From Nitrospira sp. ND1 (GTDB lineage Bacteria; Nitrospirota; Nitrospiria; Nitrospirales; Nitrospiraceae), in assembly GCF_900170025.1 (NCBI RefSeq), contig NZ_FWEX01000006.1, positions 383,501-447,500 on the forward strand: a DNA stretch of 64,000 nucleotides, written 5' to 3'. Shown piece after piece: positions 9,792 through 19,356 of this stretch. Below the pieces are notes generated by a model. It worked only from the letters and a program-made list of their open reading frames with translations, had not been told where the DNA came from and did not search any database. Position numbers and translations under genes: made by a program. The stretch's first letter is position 1, and each line of letters starts with the position of its first letter.

Positions 9792-10952
9792 ATGAAAAAC
9801 ATCGTCATTCTTGGTTCGACCGGCTCGATCGGAACGAACACGCTCGATATCGTGGACCGGTTTCCGCAAGAGTTTCGCGTGGTCGGCCTGACCGCCGGCT
9901 CGAACGACGAGAAACTCGAGGCGCAGATCCGCAAGTTCCGTCCTGCCTTCGCGGCGCTCGCCAACGAGGCGGCGGCGGCAAGATTGCGTGATCGATGCGC
10001 CGACCTCCCCGTCAAGATCCTTGCGGGCAACGAAGGCGTGGCCGAAGTGGCGCAGTCGCAGGAAGCTGAATTGGTCATTTCCGCCATCGTCGGCGGCGCA
10101 GGGCTGCTCCCGACGCTGGCGGCCATTCGAGCCGGCAAACAGATCGCGCTCGCCAACAAAGAGCCGATGGTCATGGCCGGCGCATTGATGCAGGCAGAAG
10201 CCAAGAAACATCACGTCCGCATTTTCCCCATCGACAGCGAACACAGCGCCATCTTCCAGTCGCTCGAAGGACACCGGCGCGAGGACGTCAAACGTATCAT
10301 TCTCACCGCCTCCGGCGGCCCGCTCTGGGGCTTCTCCCGCGAGCAACTTCAAGACGTCAGTCCCGAGCGCGCCCTGCAGCACCCGAACTGGAAAATGGGC
10401 TCCAAGATCACGATCGACTCGGCCACACTGATGAACAAAGGACTGGAAGTCATTGAGGCGCGCTGGCTCTTCGATATTCCGGAGACGCAGATCGAGGTCC
10501 TGGTGCACCGCGAGAGCATCATCCATTCTCTGGTAGAATACACAGACCGGTCGGTGATTGCGCAGCTGGGCCTTCCCGACATGCGAACACCGATTTCTTA
10601 TGCCATGCGGTATCCTGAACGGATGCCGTTAGACCTTCCCTCGCTCGATCTGACGGAGATCAGCACCTTAACGTTTTTCAAGCCCGACCATGCTCGATTC
10701 CCCTGTTTGCAGCTCGGTTATGAGGCGTTACGGATCGGCGGAACCATGCCGGCCACGATGAATGCCGCCAACGAAGTGGCCGTGGAAGCATTCCTTCAGA
10801 ACGGAATTCGTTTTCTCGATATTCCGGAGATTATTCGGAGTACAATGGAGTCTCATGCGCCGCGTCCGATCGACGGCCTCGACGATGCGCTGGAAGCCGA
10901 TCGCTGGGCTCGCGACAAAGCCGAGTCTCTTGTGCATGCCTTGACGCGGTAA
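9792..10952 (+). CDS. dxr: 1-deoxy-D-xylulose 5-phosphate reductoisomerase
   Basis: A 386-residue DXR (IspC), the NADPH-dependent second step of the MEP isoprenoid pathway, supplying precursors to the neighbouring uppS and to hpnD. The N-terminal NADPH motif is ILGSTGSIGTNTL. Metal and substrate segments include ALANKEPMVMAG, IDSEHSAIFQ and MNKGLEVIEA. ATG 9792 has GGAG 6 bp upstream; a GTG at 9756 that overlaps the cdsA stop is less likely. Confidence 0.95.
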   Translation: MKNIVILGSTGSIGTNTLDIVDRFPQEFRVVGLTAGSNDEKLEAQIRKFRPAFAALANEAAAARLRDRCADLPVKILAGNEGVAEVAQSQEAELVISAIVGGAGLLPTLAAIRAGKQIALANKEPMVMAGALMQAEAKKHHVRIFPIDSEHSAIFQSLEGHRREDVKRIILTASGGPLWGFSREQLQDVSPERALQHPNWKMGSKITIDSATLMNKGLEVIEARWLFDIPETQIEVLVHRESIIHSLVEYTDRSVIAQLGLPDMRTPISYAMRYPERMPLDLPSLDLTEISTLTFFKPDHARFPCLQLGYEALRIGGTMPATMNAANEVAVEAFLQNGIRFLDIPEIIRSTMESHAPRPIDGLDDALEADRWARDKAESLVHALTR

Positions 10953-10977
10953 TACCCTGAACCCAAGGAGTGTTGTT

Positions 10978-12369
10978 GTGGGAACAGCCTTTGCCTGGTC
11001 TCCTGATGTGGTGTCGCTTCTGACCCACTGGGCGCTTCCGTTCCTGGTGGTGTTGGGCGTCCTCGTCGCCTTTCACGAAATGGGACATTTTCTCGCTGCG
11101 CGCTGGGTCGGGGTGAAAGTCCTGAAGTTTTCGCTCGGGTTTGGGCCGAAGATTTTCGGGCGCCAGATCGGAGAAACGGAATATCTGTTGTCGGTCGTGC
11201 CCCTGGGCGGATATGTGAAGCTCTTCGGCGAAGACGAGCACGAAACCCTGACGCCGGAAGACAAGAAACGGGCGTTTGTCCATCAGTCGCTGTGGGGCAA
11301 GACACTCATCGTCGCTGCCGGTCCAATCTTCAACTTTATCCTCGCCTATCTCATTTACACCGCCTATATCGGACTGGGCTATACGCTGCCGGTCCCAAGC
11401 TTCAAGGACATCATTCCTGAAGTCGAAGCCGTACTCCCTGGATCACCTGCCGACCAAGCCGGCCTGAAGCCTGGCGACCGGGTCATCCGGGTGAACGAAA
11501 AAGAAATCTCGACCAACGCCGAACTCCTGAAATACATTTCCCAAAGCAACGGGAAACAACTCACGTTGGACCTGACTCGCGGGGAACAGGTCAAGACGGT
11601 GCTGGTCACACCAAGCAAAACGACCGTGCAGGACAACGGCAAAGCCACGACCATCTTCCAGCTTGGCATTGAAGAGCGGGCGCCGGTCATCACGGCCGTG
11701 ATCCCGGGGTCTCGCGCACAGGCTGCAGGCCTATCGGCTGGCGACCGGGTCGTCCGCATCGACGGACACGACATCTTCACCTGGTCGCAGATGACCTCCC
11801 TCGTGCGGGAAAGCCCGAATCGCGCGCTTCAGTTTGATATTCAACGGGGCGGCACCACCCAAACGCTCTCCGTCACGCCGATGGGCGAAAAGGCCACCGT
11901 AGAGGGAAAGCCGGCCGAAGTCGGGAAAATCGGCATTTCGGCCCAAAACCAAACTATTCTCCAGACGAACGATCCGCTCAAAGCCCCGTGGCTTGGTGCC
12001 CAGGCCACCTGGGGATGGACCGAACTGACGGTGGTGGGCATCTACAAAATCATCACGGGGGACATCTCCCGCAAGAACATCGGCGGGCCGCTCACGATCG
12101 CCAAAACCGCAGGGGACGCCGCTGAACAGGGCACCTCCAGCCTGGTGTTCTTGATGGCTATGCTCAGCATCAATCTGGGCGTGCTCAATCTCCTACCCAT
12201 CCCCATTCTGGACGGCGGGCACCTGCTGTTCTTTTTTATTGAGGCCATTCGTAGAAAACCACTTGAAGATCGGCAGCGAGAACTGGCACAACAGGTGGGC
12301 CTGGTTCTCCTGGTCGGCATCATGATTTTTGCGTTCTGGAATGATATTGAGCGGCTGATTTCCCCATAA
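10978..12369 (+). CDS. rseP: RIP zinc metalloprotease RseP (site-2 protease)
   Basis: A 463-residue intramembrane protease. The HEMGH motif (H33, E34, H37) lies in the first membrane segment. Two PDZ domains follow (about residues 125-215 and 225-310; both contain the AGL(K/S)xGDRV core). The third-helix LDGGH motif sits in the C-terminal membrane region. It cleaves anti-sigma factors and signal-peptide remnants in the membrane. The GTG at 10978 has AAGGAG 7 bp upstream. The ORF is 6 bp from proS. Confidence 0.94.
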   Translation: MGTAFAWSPDVVSLLTHWALPFLVVLGVLVAFHEMGHFLAARWVGVKVLKFSLGFGPKIFGRQIGETEYLLSVVPLGGYVKLFGEDEHETLTPEDKKRAFVHQSLWGKTLIVAAGPIFNFILAYLIYTAYIGLGYTLPVPSFKDIIPEVEAVLPGSPADQAGLKPGDRVIRVNEKEISTNAELLKYISQSNGKQLTLDLTRGEQVKTVLVTPSKTTVQDNGKATTIFQLGIEERAPVITAVIPGSRAQAAGLSAGDRVVRIDGHDIFTWSQMTSLVRESPNRALQFDIQRGGTTQTLSVTPMGEKATVEGKPAEVGKIGISAQNQTILQTNDPLKAPWLGAQATWGWTELTVVGIYKIITGDISRKNIGGPLTIAKTAGDAAEQGTSSLVFLMAMLSINLGVLNLLPIPILDGGHLLFFFIEAIRRKPLEDRQRELAQQVGLVLLVGIMIFAFWNDIERLISP

Positions 12370-12375
12370 ACCCAC

Positions 12376-14082
12376 ATGCGCGTTTCCGAAACCCTTATCC
12401 CCACATTGCGAGAAGATCCAGGCGAGGCTGAAACGGTCAGCCATCGCCTCATGCTGCGCGCCGGCCTGATCCGGAAGGTCGCGGCCGGAATCTACACCTA
12501 TCTCCCGCTGGGCCTGCGAGTGCTCCGTAAAATCGAACGCATCGTTCGCGAAGAGATGAATCGGGCGGGAGCGCAGGAACTGCTCATGCCCGTCGCCTCT
12601 CCGGCGGAGCTGTGGCGAGAAACCGGACGCTGGGACTTCTATGGCAAGGAGCTGCTCCGGTTCAAGGACCGGCACGAGCGCGATTTCTGCCTCGGGCCGA
12701 CACACGAGGAAGTGATCACCGATCTCTTCCGCCGGGAAGTTCGCTCCTACCGGCAGATGCCGTTGAATTTCTATCAGATCCAGACCAAATTCCGCGACGA
12801 GATCCGTCCACGCTTTGGATTGATGCGCGGCCGCGAATTCATCATGAAAGATGCGTACAGCTTCGACCGGGATGAAGCCGGAGCCAGACTGAATTATCAA
12901 AAAATGTACGACGCGTACAACCGCATCTTCACGCGCTGCGGCCTTACCTTCCGTCCTGTGGAAGCCGACACCGGGTTGATCGGTGGCACCTCTTCGCATG
13001 AGTTCATGGTGCTGGCGGAGACCGGCGAGGAGACGATCGTCTATAGCGAAGACGGCACGTACGCCGCCAACGTCGAACGTGCCGAAGTCCTCCCTCCGGA
13101 TACCGCTGACACTTCGGCTCACCGCCCGCTTACGCCGGTCTCAACCCCGAACCGACGAACCGTGGAGGAAGTCACTGCCTTCCTGAAAATTGAGCCACGA
13201 CAACTGGTCAAGACGCTGCTCTATAGCACGGGCAAAGAGACGGTCGCCGTCCTGGTCCGCGGCGATCATGATGTGAATGAGATCAAGGTCAAACGCCTCT
13301 TGGGTGTGCCGGAGATTGAGCTGCTGAAACCCGAGTTGGTTCCCGGCCTCACGGGCGCGCCGGTCGGATTCGTTGGGCCGGTGGGATTGAAGCAGGTCCG
13401 CATCATGGGCGACTGGGCCGTGAAGGCCATGGCCAACTTCGTCGTCGGAGCCAACCAGGCCGACACCCATTTCGTAGACGCCAACTGGGAGCGAGACTTC
13501 AAGGTGGATCAGTTTGCCGATCTCCGCAATGCACGCGCCGGTGATTGTTCACCCCGCAAGGACGGCACGCTGAAGACGGCCAAGGGCATCGAAGTCGGCC
13601 ATGTCTTTATGTTGGGGACAAAGTACAGCCAGGCGATGAAGGCCACCTTCCTGGATGCGCAGGGACAGGAACAGCTGGCGGTCATGGGCTGTTACGGAAT
13701 CGGCGTGAGCCGAACCGCTGCGGCTTCGGTTGAGCAGAATCACGATGCGAAAGGCATCAAGTGGCCGGTTCCCATCGCGCCCTTCCATGTCACCCTGTTG
13801 CCGCTCAGCCAGTCTCAACCAGTCACGCAGTTAGCCGAGACCCTCTATCGCGCCATGCAGGAGGCCGGTATCGAAGTCTTGTGGGACGACCGTGACGAGC
13901 GGGCCGGGGTCAAGTTCAACGACGCCGATCTGATCGGTGCCCCCTATCATTTGGTCATCGGGGAGAAAGGGTTGGCGCAAGGTCAGGTCGAGCTCAAACT
14001 TCGTCATACCGGCGAGACTCAAAAAGTCGCTCCCGACCAGGTGGTCTCCCTGCTGTCCTCATTCCTGAAAGCCGCTTCCTAG
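12376..14082 (+). CDS. proS: Prolyl-tRNA synthetase (bacterial type, with editing insert)
   Basis: A 568-residue class-II aminoacyl-tRNA synthetase. Motif-2 region RDEIRPRFGLMRGREF and the motif-3 core GIGVSRTAAA are clear, with a YbaK-like editing insertion at about residues 230-390 (contains VAVLVRGDHDVNEIK). The C-terminal anticodon-binding domain starts near residue 470. It charges tRNA-Pro. Last gene of the uppS operon; 6 bp after rseP. Confidence 0.96.
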   Translation: MRVSETLIPTLREDPGEAETVSHRLMLRAGLIRKVAAGIYTYLPLGLRVLRKIERIVREEMNRAGAQELLMPVASPAELWRETGRWDFYGKELLRFKDRHERDFCLGPTHEEVITDLFRREVRSYRQMPLNFYQIQTKFRDEIRPRFGLMRGREFIMKDAYSFDRDEAGARLNYQKMYDAYNRIFTRCGLTFRPVEADTGLIGGTSSHEFMVLAETGEETIVYSEDGTYAANVERAEVLPPDTADTSAHRPLTPVSTPNRRTVEEVTAFLKIEPRQLVKTLLYSTGKETVAVLVRGDHDVNEIKVKRLLGVPEIELLKPELVPGLTGAPVGFVGPVGLKQVRIMGDWAVKAMANFVVGANQADTHFVDANWERDFKVDQFADLRNARAGDCSPRKDGTLKTAKGIEVGHVFMLGTKYSQAMKATFLDAQGQEQLAVMGCYGIGVSRTAAASVEQNHDAKGIKWPVPIAPFHVTLLPLSQSQPVTQLAETLYRAMQEAGIEVLWDDRDERAGVKFNDADLIGAPYHLVIGEKGLAQGQVELKLRHTGETQKVAPDQVVSLLSSFLKAAS

Positions 14083-14185
14083 CTCCATCAGCCGGTTCAA
14101 TCGTTCACTCCCCCCGACAGAACTTCACTCCTGCGGATACGTCCTCACACGACCGGCAGAACCGGTTTGGGAAAGTGTCTTTTAC

Positions 14186-14213
14186 TTGCCTTGACTGCGC
14201 GTTGCGATACACT
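14186..14213 (+). promoter_or_regulatory. Sigma-70 promoter candidate for the PilB-like ATPase
   Basis: -35 TTGCCT (14186-14191), a 16-bp spacer and -10 TACACT (14208-14213), about 82 bp upstream of the proposed start. The 213-bp gap after proS holds nothing else I recognise. Confidence 0.4.
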
Positions 14214-14295
14214 GACTCACACGGAAGAAGCCCGGCGTTCGGATCCCGGTCGACACCGCAACCGCCCTCTGCGCAAGCGTTTTGGAGACAACTTG

Positions 14296-16608
14296 ATGCA
14301 GCCCAAACCCCCGCTGCCCGGTCTAGGCGACGCGACTCTCAAATCCGGCAACGCGGAAAACGTCAAGCGGATCAGCGGGCAAATTCTCGCCGCGGCCGAT
14401 GTCGACCAGATCTTGCTGGATCTGCGCCATGAAATCTTGAGCTGTTTCGACGCGGAAGATCTCACGCTCTTTGTGGTGGACTCGGAAAAGAAAGAGATCT
14501 TCTCCAAAATTCCCCATCTCGATACCGTTCAGGAAGTCCGCACCCCGATCACCGAACAGAGTCTTGCCGGGTTCTGTGCCAAATACCTTCGCCCCGTCAA
14601 TGTCGGCGACGCCTACAGTCCGGTCGAACTGAGTGCGATCCACCCCTCGCTCACCCACGATGCCTCCTACGACAAAAACACGGGCTTCAAAACCAAACAG
14701 GTGCTCACCTATCCCGTCGTCGCCGAGAACAAATATCTCATGGGTGTCATCCAGCTGCTCAACAAGAAGAGCGGCGGACGGTTCACGCGCAAAGACGAGG
14801 AATGTGTCGCCGAGATCGCCAAGGCATTAGGCACGGCCTTTTACGCACTCAGGAAGACGTCGAAAAAACCTCCCTCGAAATTCGACTATCTGCTGACCAA
14901 CGGAAAAGTTTCGCAACACGATTTGGACAATGCGCTCGCGGAGGCAAAAAAGGGGACCACCGACATCGAGTCGCTGCTCATCGAAAAATATAAAGTGCCC
15001 AAATCGGAACTCGGCAAGTCGCTCGCCAATTTTCACAAATGCCCCTACATCGAATACAACGAGCGGACAATCGTCGATATCGAACTGCTCAAAAACCTCA
15101 ATGTCGACTACCTCAAGAAAAATCACTGGATGCCGCTCAAGCGGGACCGCGCAGCGATTGAAATTCTGACCGACGATCCCGGCGATCTGGATCGCGTCCA
15201 GGACATCAAACGCACCTTCCCCGGCCTGAACATCCGCTTTGCGGTCAGTCTTCGTCGCGATATCTCCCTCTTCCTTGCGAGCACGACCGGGACTCCGGAG
15301 ATCACCAACAAGATGAATGAGAATGTGTCCGACATTCTCGGCGAACTGGTGAACGAATCCCAACTTGAGGCTCAGGAAGACGCCTCCAGCGCAGGGCTCG
15401 ACGAGAACGACAACGCCATCGTGCGCCTGGCCAATCAGATCATCGCCGACGCTTTCCGGCAAGGCACCTCCGATATTCACATCGAACCCTATGGTGAAAA
15501 GCGCGATACCCTCGTGCGGTTCCGGGTCGACGGCGACTGCTTCGAGTACATGAAAATTCCACCGAGCTATCGCCGCGCCATCGTCTCCCGGCTCAAGATC
15601 ATGGCGAGTCTCGACATCGCGGAACGGCGAAAACCGCAGGACGGAAAGATCAAATTCAAGATCGGCGAGAACAAGGAAATCGAGCTGCGTGTCGCCACCA
15701 TCCCAACCGCCGGCTACAACGAAGACGTGGTCATGCGTATTCTGGCTGCGAGCGAACCGCTGCCGGTGGACAAGATGGGATTTTCGGAGCGGAATCTGCG
15801 CGAAATCAAAAGTATCGCGGAAAAGCCGTATGGCATCATTCTCTGCGTGGGACCGACCGGATCAGGCAAAACCACCACGCTGCACTCGGTGCTGGGTTAC
15901 ATCAATACACCGGACATCAAGATCTGGACGGCGGAAGACCCCGTCGAAATCACACAATACGGACTTCGTCAGGTGCAGGTGCATTCCAAGATCGGCTTCA
16001 CGTTCGCTGCCGCAATGCGCGCGTTTCTCCGGGCCGATCCGGATGTCATCATGGTCGGAGAAATGCGGGACAAAGAAACTGCGGACACGGGCATCGAGGC
16101 CTCGCTGACCGGTCACTTGGTCCTCAGCACCTTGCACACCAACAGCGCGGTGGAAACCATCACCCGCCTGCTCGACATGGGCTGCGACTCGTTCAGCTTC
16201 GCCGACGCCATGCTGGGAGTGCTCGCCCAACGTTTGGCGCGACGGATCTGCAAAGACTGCAAGGAAGCGTATCAGCCCTCGAAGGAAGAGTATGAAGAAC
16301 TGCGGTTGGGATATGGCCCTGACTACTGGGACACGCTGGGCGTGACATTCGACGCCAACTTCAGGCTCTATCGAGGCAAGGGCTGCGACACCTGCAATCG
16401 GACAGGGCTGAAGGGCCGCGTGGCGCTACACGAACTGCTTCTGGGCACAGATCAAATGAAGAAGTTGATTCAAAACAAAGCGAAAACCGACGAAATGCTG
16501 AAGGCCGGCATGGCGGAGGGCATGACGACTCTGGTCCAGGACGGGATCCAGAAAGTGCTGCAAGGCCACACGACCTACAAAGAAGTCAAAGCCGTCGCCA
16601 TTAAGTAA
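14296..16608 (+). CDS. GAF-MshEN-PilB/GspE type secretion/pilus ATPase
   Basis: A 770-residue ATPase of the type IV pilus/type II secretion family. N-terminal residues about 15-190 form a GAF sensor domain. A MshEN-type segment follows (about 205-330), the class known to bind c-di-GMP in relatives. The C-terminal motor has Walker A GPTGSGKT (519-526), Asp boxes, Walker B DPDVIMVGE (about 580) and a four-Cys zinc site (CKDC ... CDTC). ATG 14296 is preceded by GGAG; TTG 14293 is an alternative. No other pilus genes lie nearby. The GAF fusion and the PilZ genes nearby hint at second-messenger control, which is inference. Confidence 0.88.
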   Translation: MQPKPPLPGLGDATLKSGNAENVKRISGQILAAADVDQILLDLRHEILSCFDAEDLTLFVVDSEKKEIFSKIPHLDTVQEVRTPITEQSLAGFCAKYLRPVNVGDAYSPVELSAIHPSLTHDASYDKNTGFKTKQVLTYPVVAENKYLMGVIQLLNKKSGGRFTRKDEECVAEIAKALGTAFYALRKTSKKPPSKFDYLLTNGKVSQHDLDNALAEAKKGTTDIESLLIEKYKVPKSELGKSLANFHKCPYIEYNERTIVDIELLKNLNVDYLKKNHWMPLKRDRAAIEILTDDPGDLDRVQDIKRTFPGLNIRFAVSLRRDISLFLASTTGTPEITNKMNENVSDILGELVNESQLEAQEDASSAGLDENDNAIVRLANQIIADAFRQGTSDIHIEPYGEKRDTLVRFRVDGDCFEYMKIPPSYRRAIVSRLKIMASLDIAERRKPQDGKIKFKIGENKEIELRVATIPTAGYNEDVVMRILAASEPLPVDKMGFSERNLREIKSIAEKPYGIILCVGPTGSGKTTTLHSVLGYINTPDIKIWTAEDPVEITQYGLRQVQVHSKIGFTFAAAMRAFLRADPDVIMVGEMRDKETADTGIEASLTGHLVLSTLHTNSAVETITRLLDMGCDSFSFADAMLGVLAQRLARRICKDCKEAYQPSKEEYEELRLGYGPDYWDTLGVTFDANFRLYRGKGCDTCNRTGLKGRVALHELLLGTDQMKKLIQNKAKTDEMLKAGMAEGMTTLVQDGIQKVLQGHTTYKEVKAVAIK

Positions 16609-16636
16609 CATCGGCGGACGACAACCGGAGCGTACG

Positions 16637-17593
16637 CTATCGCCCGGAACGGGAACCGGTCAGACGGATCAGCTCCTTCTCCAGCCGAGCAACCTCCTCA
16701 ACCAGCCCCAATCTCCTCGCACAGTCCAACGCAAAGGTGATCGCCGCAATCGCCTGAGCCTGATTCCCTTGCGCCAGATAACTACGGTAGGCCCGCTCGG
16801 AATAGGCCAGCCCACGATCGGGAAATCCCCGCCGTTCTGCAACCCGGCCTAGCCGCAGAAGATCGGCAGCAATCTCCGCCCGGCGCTCCGCAGTCTTGTC
16901 CAACTCCAGAGCGCGCTCAAATTCCCGTTCCGCGACTTCGTACTCGCGGCGCTCCTCCGCCAGAATCCCCAGGTTCACATGATTGCTGGCCTCGGCAGCG
17001 GGGTGCCCCGCGGCCTGATTCAGGGCCATCGCCTGCCGGAACAATTGTTCTGCCTGTCCGACATCACCGGTCGCCTGCCGGATCAGTCCGAAATTATTCC
17101 GGAGCATCGCTTCGGTACGCTGGTCTGCTGCCCGCTGAAGGAGATCCAGCGCCTGTTGATAGCGCCGGTCTGCCTCCTCAGTCCGCCCCTCTTGATATTC
17201 TGCCGCCCCCAACGATGCGAGACCAGCGATCAAGAGGTCCGTCTCTCCGAATTGTTGCGCCAGGGAGACGGCCCGCCCATGAAGCTGGATCGCCTCACGC
17301 CCGGCCCCACGGCCAAGCGCAACAGACCCAAGATCGTTCAAGGCCCCGACGAGCCCTTTCATATCATCCAGACTTTCGGCCAGCCGGCGAGCCTCTTCAT
17401 AGGCCTCCCCGGCACGGGCCAAGTCCCCCCGGATCATCCAACGATCTCCTTGCATGCGCAGGGACTCGACCTGAGTGCTTAGAGGCCTGGGCGCGGGAAC
17501 GGAAGGCGGTGGCGGCGTAGCGGCGCACCCGAGCAGGAGAGACAATATCACCCCCCAGAAACCCGAGGAACATCCATGCCGCTTCACAATCAT
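16637..17593 (-). CDS. TPR lipoprotein, last gene of the mla-like operon
   Basis: A 318-residue predicted lipoprotein: a hydrophobic signal followed by a lipobox LLLGC (Cys23) and a Pro-rich linker. About seven tetratricopeptide-like helical repeats follow (recurring A..Y..A..L pattern, for example GDVGQAEQLFRQAMALNQAA). Its start overlaps the mlaD stop, so it is translationally coupled to the Mla lipid-transport genes and probably acts in the same envelope complex. Function beyond scaffolding is unknown. Confidence 0.8.
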   Translation of the reverse strand: MIVKRHGCSSGFWGVILSLLLGCAATPPPPSVPAPRPLSTQVESLRMQGDRWMIRGDLARAGEAYEEARRLAESLDDMKGLVGALNDLGSVALGRGAGREAIQLHGRAVSLAQQFGETDLLIAGLASLGAAEYQEGRTEEADRRYQQALDLLQRAADQRTEAMLRNNFGLIRQATGDVGQAEQLFRQAMALNQAAGHPAAEASNHVNLGILAEERREYEVAEREFERALELDKTAERRAEIAADLLRLGRVAERRGFPDRGLAYSERAYRSYLAQGNQAQAIAAITFALDCARRLGLVEEVARLEKELIRLTGSRSGR

Positions 17594-18579
17594 CGACGCA
17601 GGTGATCTCCGCGCAAACTCGGGGGAGCCGTGGGTGACAAGGCGGTCTCCGGCTTCGGCGCCGGCCCGGCGTTCTGCGCGAATCGGTTAAAGGGAAAGGT
17701 CTGCTTTGCGCCACGCACCAGGATGGAGACGTCTGCCAGCGTAGTTTCCGCCGTGTGAACGACCGGCAGCAGCTCATGGCTCACCTCCTCCACGGAATCG
17801 GAGAGGCGCTTCACACTGGTGAGTGTGGATTGAGCACTGTCCAAGATAGCCGGCAAGCGACTGGTCGTCCGCTGCATGTCTGCCGTGACACGATCCACCA
17901 CCGCCAGCGTGCGCTGAACTGAGCCGGTCATGGCGGGAAGCGCAGTCGCCGTTTGCTCGACCGAGGCGATGGTGCGTTGGACGGATGCCACGACCGCCGG
18001 CAAATCCTGCGTCGCCACCGCCACCTGCTCCAGAGCTTTGCCGCCGGCTTTCAACCCGCCCTGCAGATCCTGCGTAATGGTTTCGACACGCAGCAACGTC
18101 TGCTTCACTGCCATCAGCACCGGTTCAACCTCATTGAGCAGGTCCCCGATATCTCTCGGCTCAACCGCGCGAATGATCGCGCCATCGGTCAACACGGGGC
18201 TGCTGGCGGTACCCGCCCCGATCTCGACTTGGGTCTGGCCGACCACGACACCGCTCTTGGTAATATGCAGTTCCGAATTGCCCTTCACCATGTCCTGGTA
18301 GCGGGCCGACAGTTGCAGCGTCAGATCGACCGTCCCGCGATCGTTGAGATCCACCTGCTTCACCCGCCCGACCCGAATCCCCGATACGACAACCGGCGCG
18401 CCCGGCTCGAGACCGTACGACTTGCTGAGGCTGGCCAGCAAGTGGTACTTCGGCTCGAAGAGATGTTCCGTCTTCGACATCCAGAAGCCGGCCACCGCCA
18501 GGATCAGGACGGGAATCAGCACGAATGTGCCGACAATCTGAGCCAACCGCCCGCTGGATAAGCGATGTGAATAGTGCAT
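17590..18579 (-). CDS. mlaD: MlaD family (MCE domain) lipid-transport protein
   Basis: A 329-residue protein with one N-terminal membrane anchor (about residues 12-33) and an MCE domain (about 45-125; GLEPGAPVVVSGIRVGRVKQ is the recognisable core). A long helical periplasmic tail with recurring TV..V.....LPA.....Q motifs follows, as in Mce/YebT-like proteins. It binds lipids and bridges the inner-membrane MlaFE transporter to periplasmic partners. It overlaps the TPR lipoprotein by 4 bp and lies 45 bp after mlaF. Confidence 0.88.
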   Translation of the reverse strand: MHYSHRLSSGRLAQIVGTFVLIPVLILAVAGFWMSKTEHLFEPKYHLLASLSKSYGLEPGAPVVVSGIRVGRVKQVDLNDRGTVDLTLQLSARYQDMVKGNSELHITKSGVVVGQTQVEIGAGTASSPVLTDGAIIRAVEPRDIGDLLNEVEPVLMAVKQTLLRVETITQDLQGGLKAGGKALEQVAVATQDLPAVVASVQRTIASVEQTATALPAMTGSVQRTLAVVDRVTADMQRTTSRLPAILDSAQSTLTSVKRLSDSVEEVSHELLPVVHTAETTLADVSILVRGAKQTFPFNRFAQNAGPAPKPETALSPTAPPSLRGDHLRR

Positions 18580-18624
18580 CCCCCCACCCCTCAGTCTTGC
18601 TGGACCGCCTCGGCAGAACGCGGT

Positions 18625-19356
18625 CTATTCCACATACTTTCTGAGCATCTCAGGAACGGTGCGGGCCACCGTATCACGGGCCCCATCGGCTTCCACGCGG
18701 CCGTCGCGAAGCACGACCAGACGATCCGCCCCCTCGATAAACGGAGAAAAGGCACGTAAGGCTGCGACCACGGTCAGCGGATGGTGAGCCCGACGTTCTT
18801 CGACGCAGGCCTTGAGCGCCAACACCATCTCGGCATCCAGGCCGGCCACGGGATCGTCCAGGAGCAGCACCTCGGGGTCCAACATCAAAGCCCGCGCAAT
18901 GGCCGCTCTACGTACTTCGCCTTGATTGAGCTCGGCAGGAAACCGGTCTCGCATCGGCGCGACGCCCAGTCGTTCCAGCTGCGCCATCACGGCTTGCTCC
19001 CGACTCCGCTCCGGCATCGCTCCATGATGGTACCGGAGCGGCAGAAGCACGTTATGAAAGAGGGTCATATTGCTCAACAACCCCGGCTGTTGCAGCACAG
19101 TCCCCACTCGAAGCCGCACGGGAGTCTGCTCACTCTCCGAGGTATCGTTCCACTCATGCCCCAGCAGAACCACCCGACCGGCTTCCGGTCGCACCAACCC
19201 CGCTGCCAGCTCGATCACCAGGCTTTTCCCCGAGCGGCTCGGCCCCACCAGCACGACGAACTCGTCCGCGGCAATCCTCAGATCGACATCGAGAACATGA
19301 GGACTGCCCGCCATCGGCGTCCGGACCTGCTCCAGAACGAGGGCTGCCTCATTCAT
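18625..19356 (-). CDS. mlaF: MlaF-like ABC ATPase with divergent signature motif
   Basis: A 243-residue ABC ATPase for phospholipid transport. Walker A is GPSRSGKS and Walker B is EVLLLDDPVAGLD. The C-loop reads LNQGEVRR instead of the usual LSGGQ(R/K)R, and the switch His appears absent (VVAALRAF where many have TH). These changes could lower ATPase activity. ATG 19356 overlaps the mlaE stop (ATGA), so the genes are coupled. The longer upstream frame is not supported by family similarity. Confidence 0.85.
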   Translation of the reverse strand: MNEAALVLEQVRTPMAGSPHVLDVDLRIAADEFVVLVGPSRSGKSLVIELAAGLVRPEAGRVVLLGHEWNDTSESEQTPVRLRVGTVLQQPGLLSNMTLFHNVLLPLRYHHGAMPERSREQAVMAQLERLGVAPMRDRFPAELNQGEVRRAAIARALMLDPEVLLLDDPVAGLDAEMVLALKACVEERRAHHPLTVVAALRAFSPFIEGADRLVVLRDGRVEADGARDTVARTVPEMLRKYVE

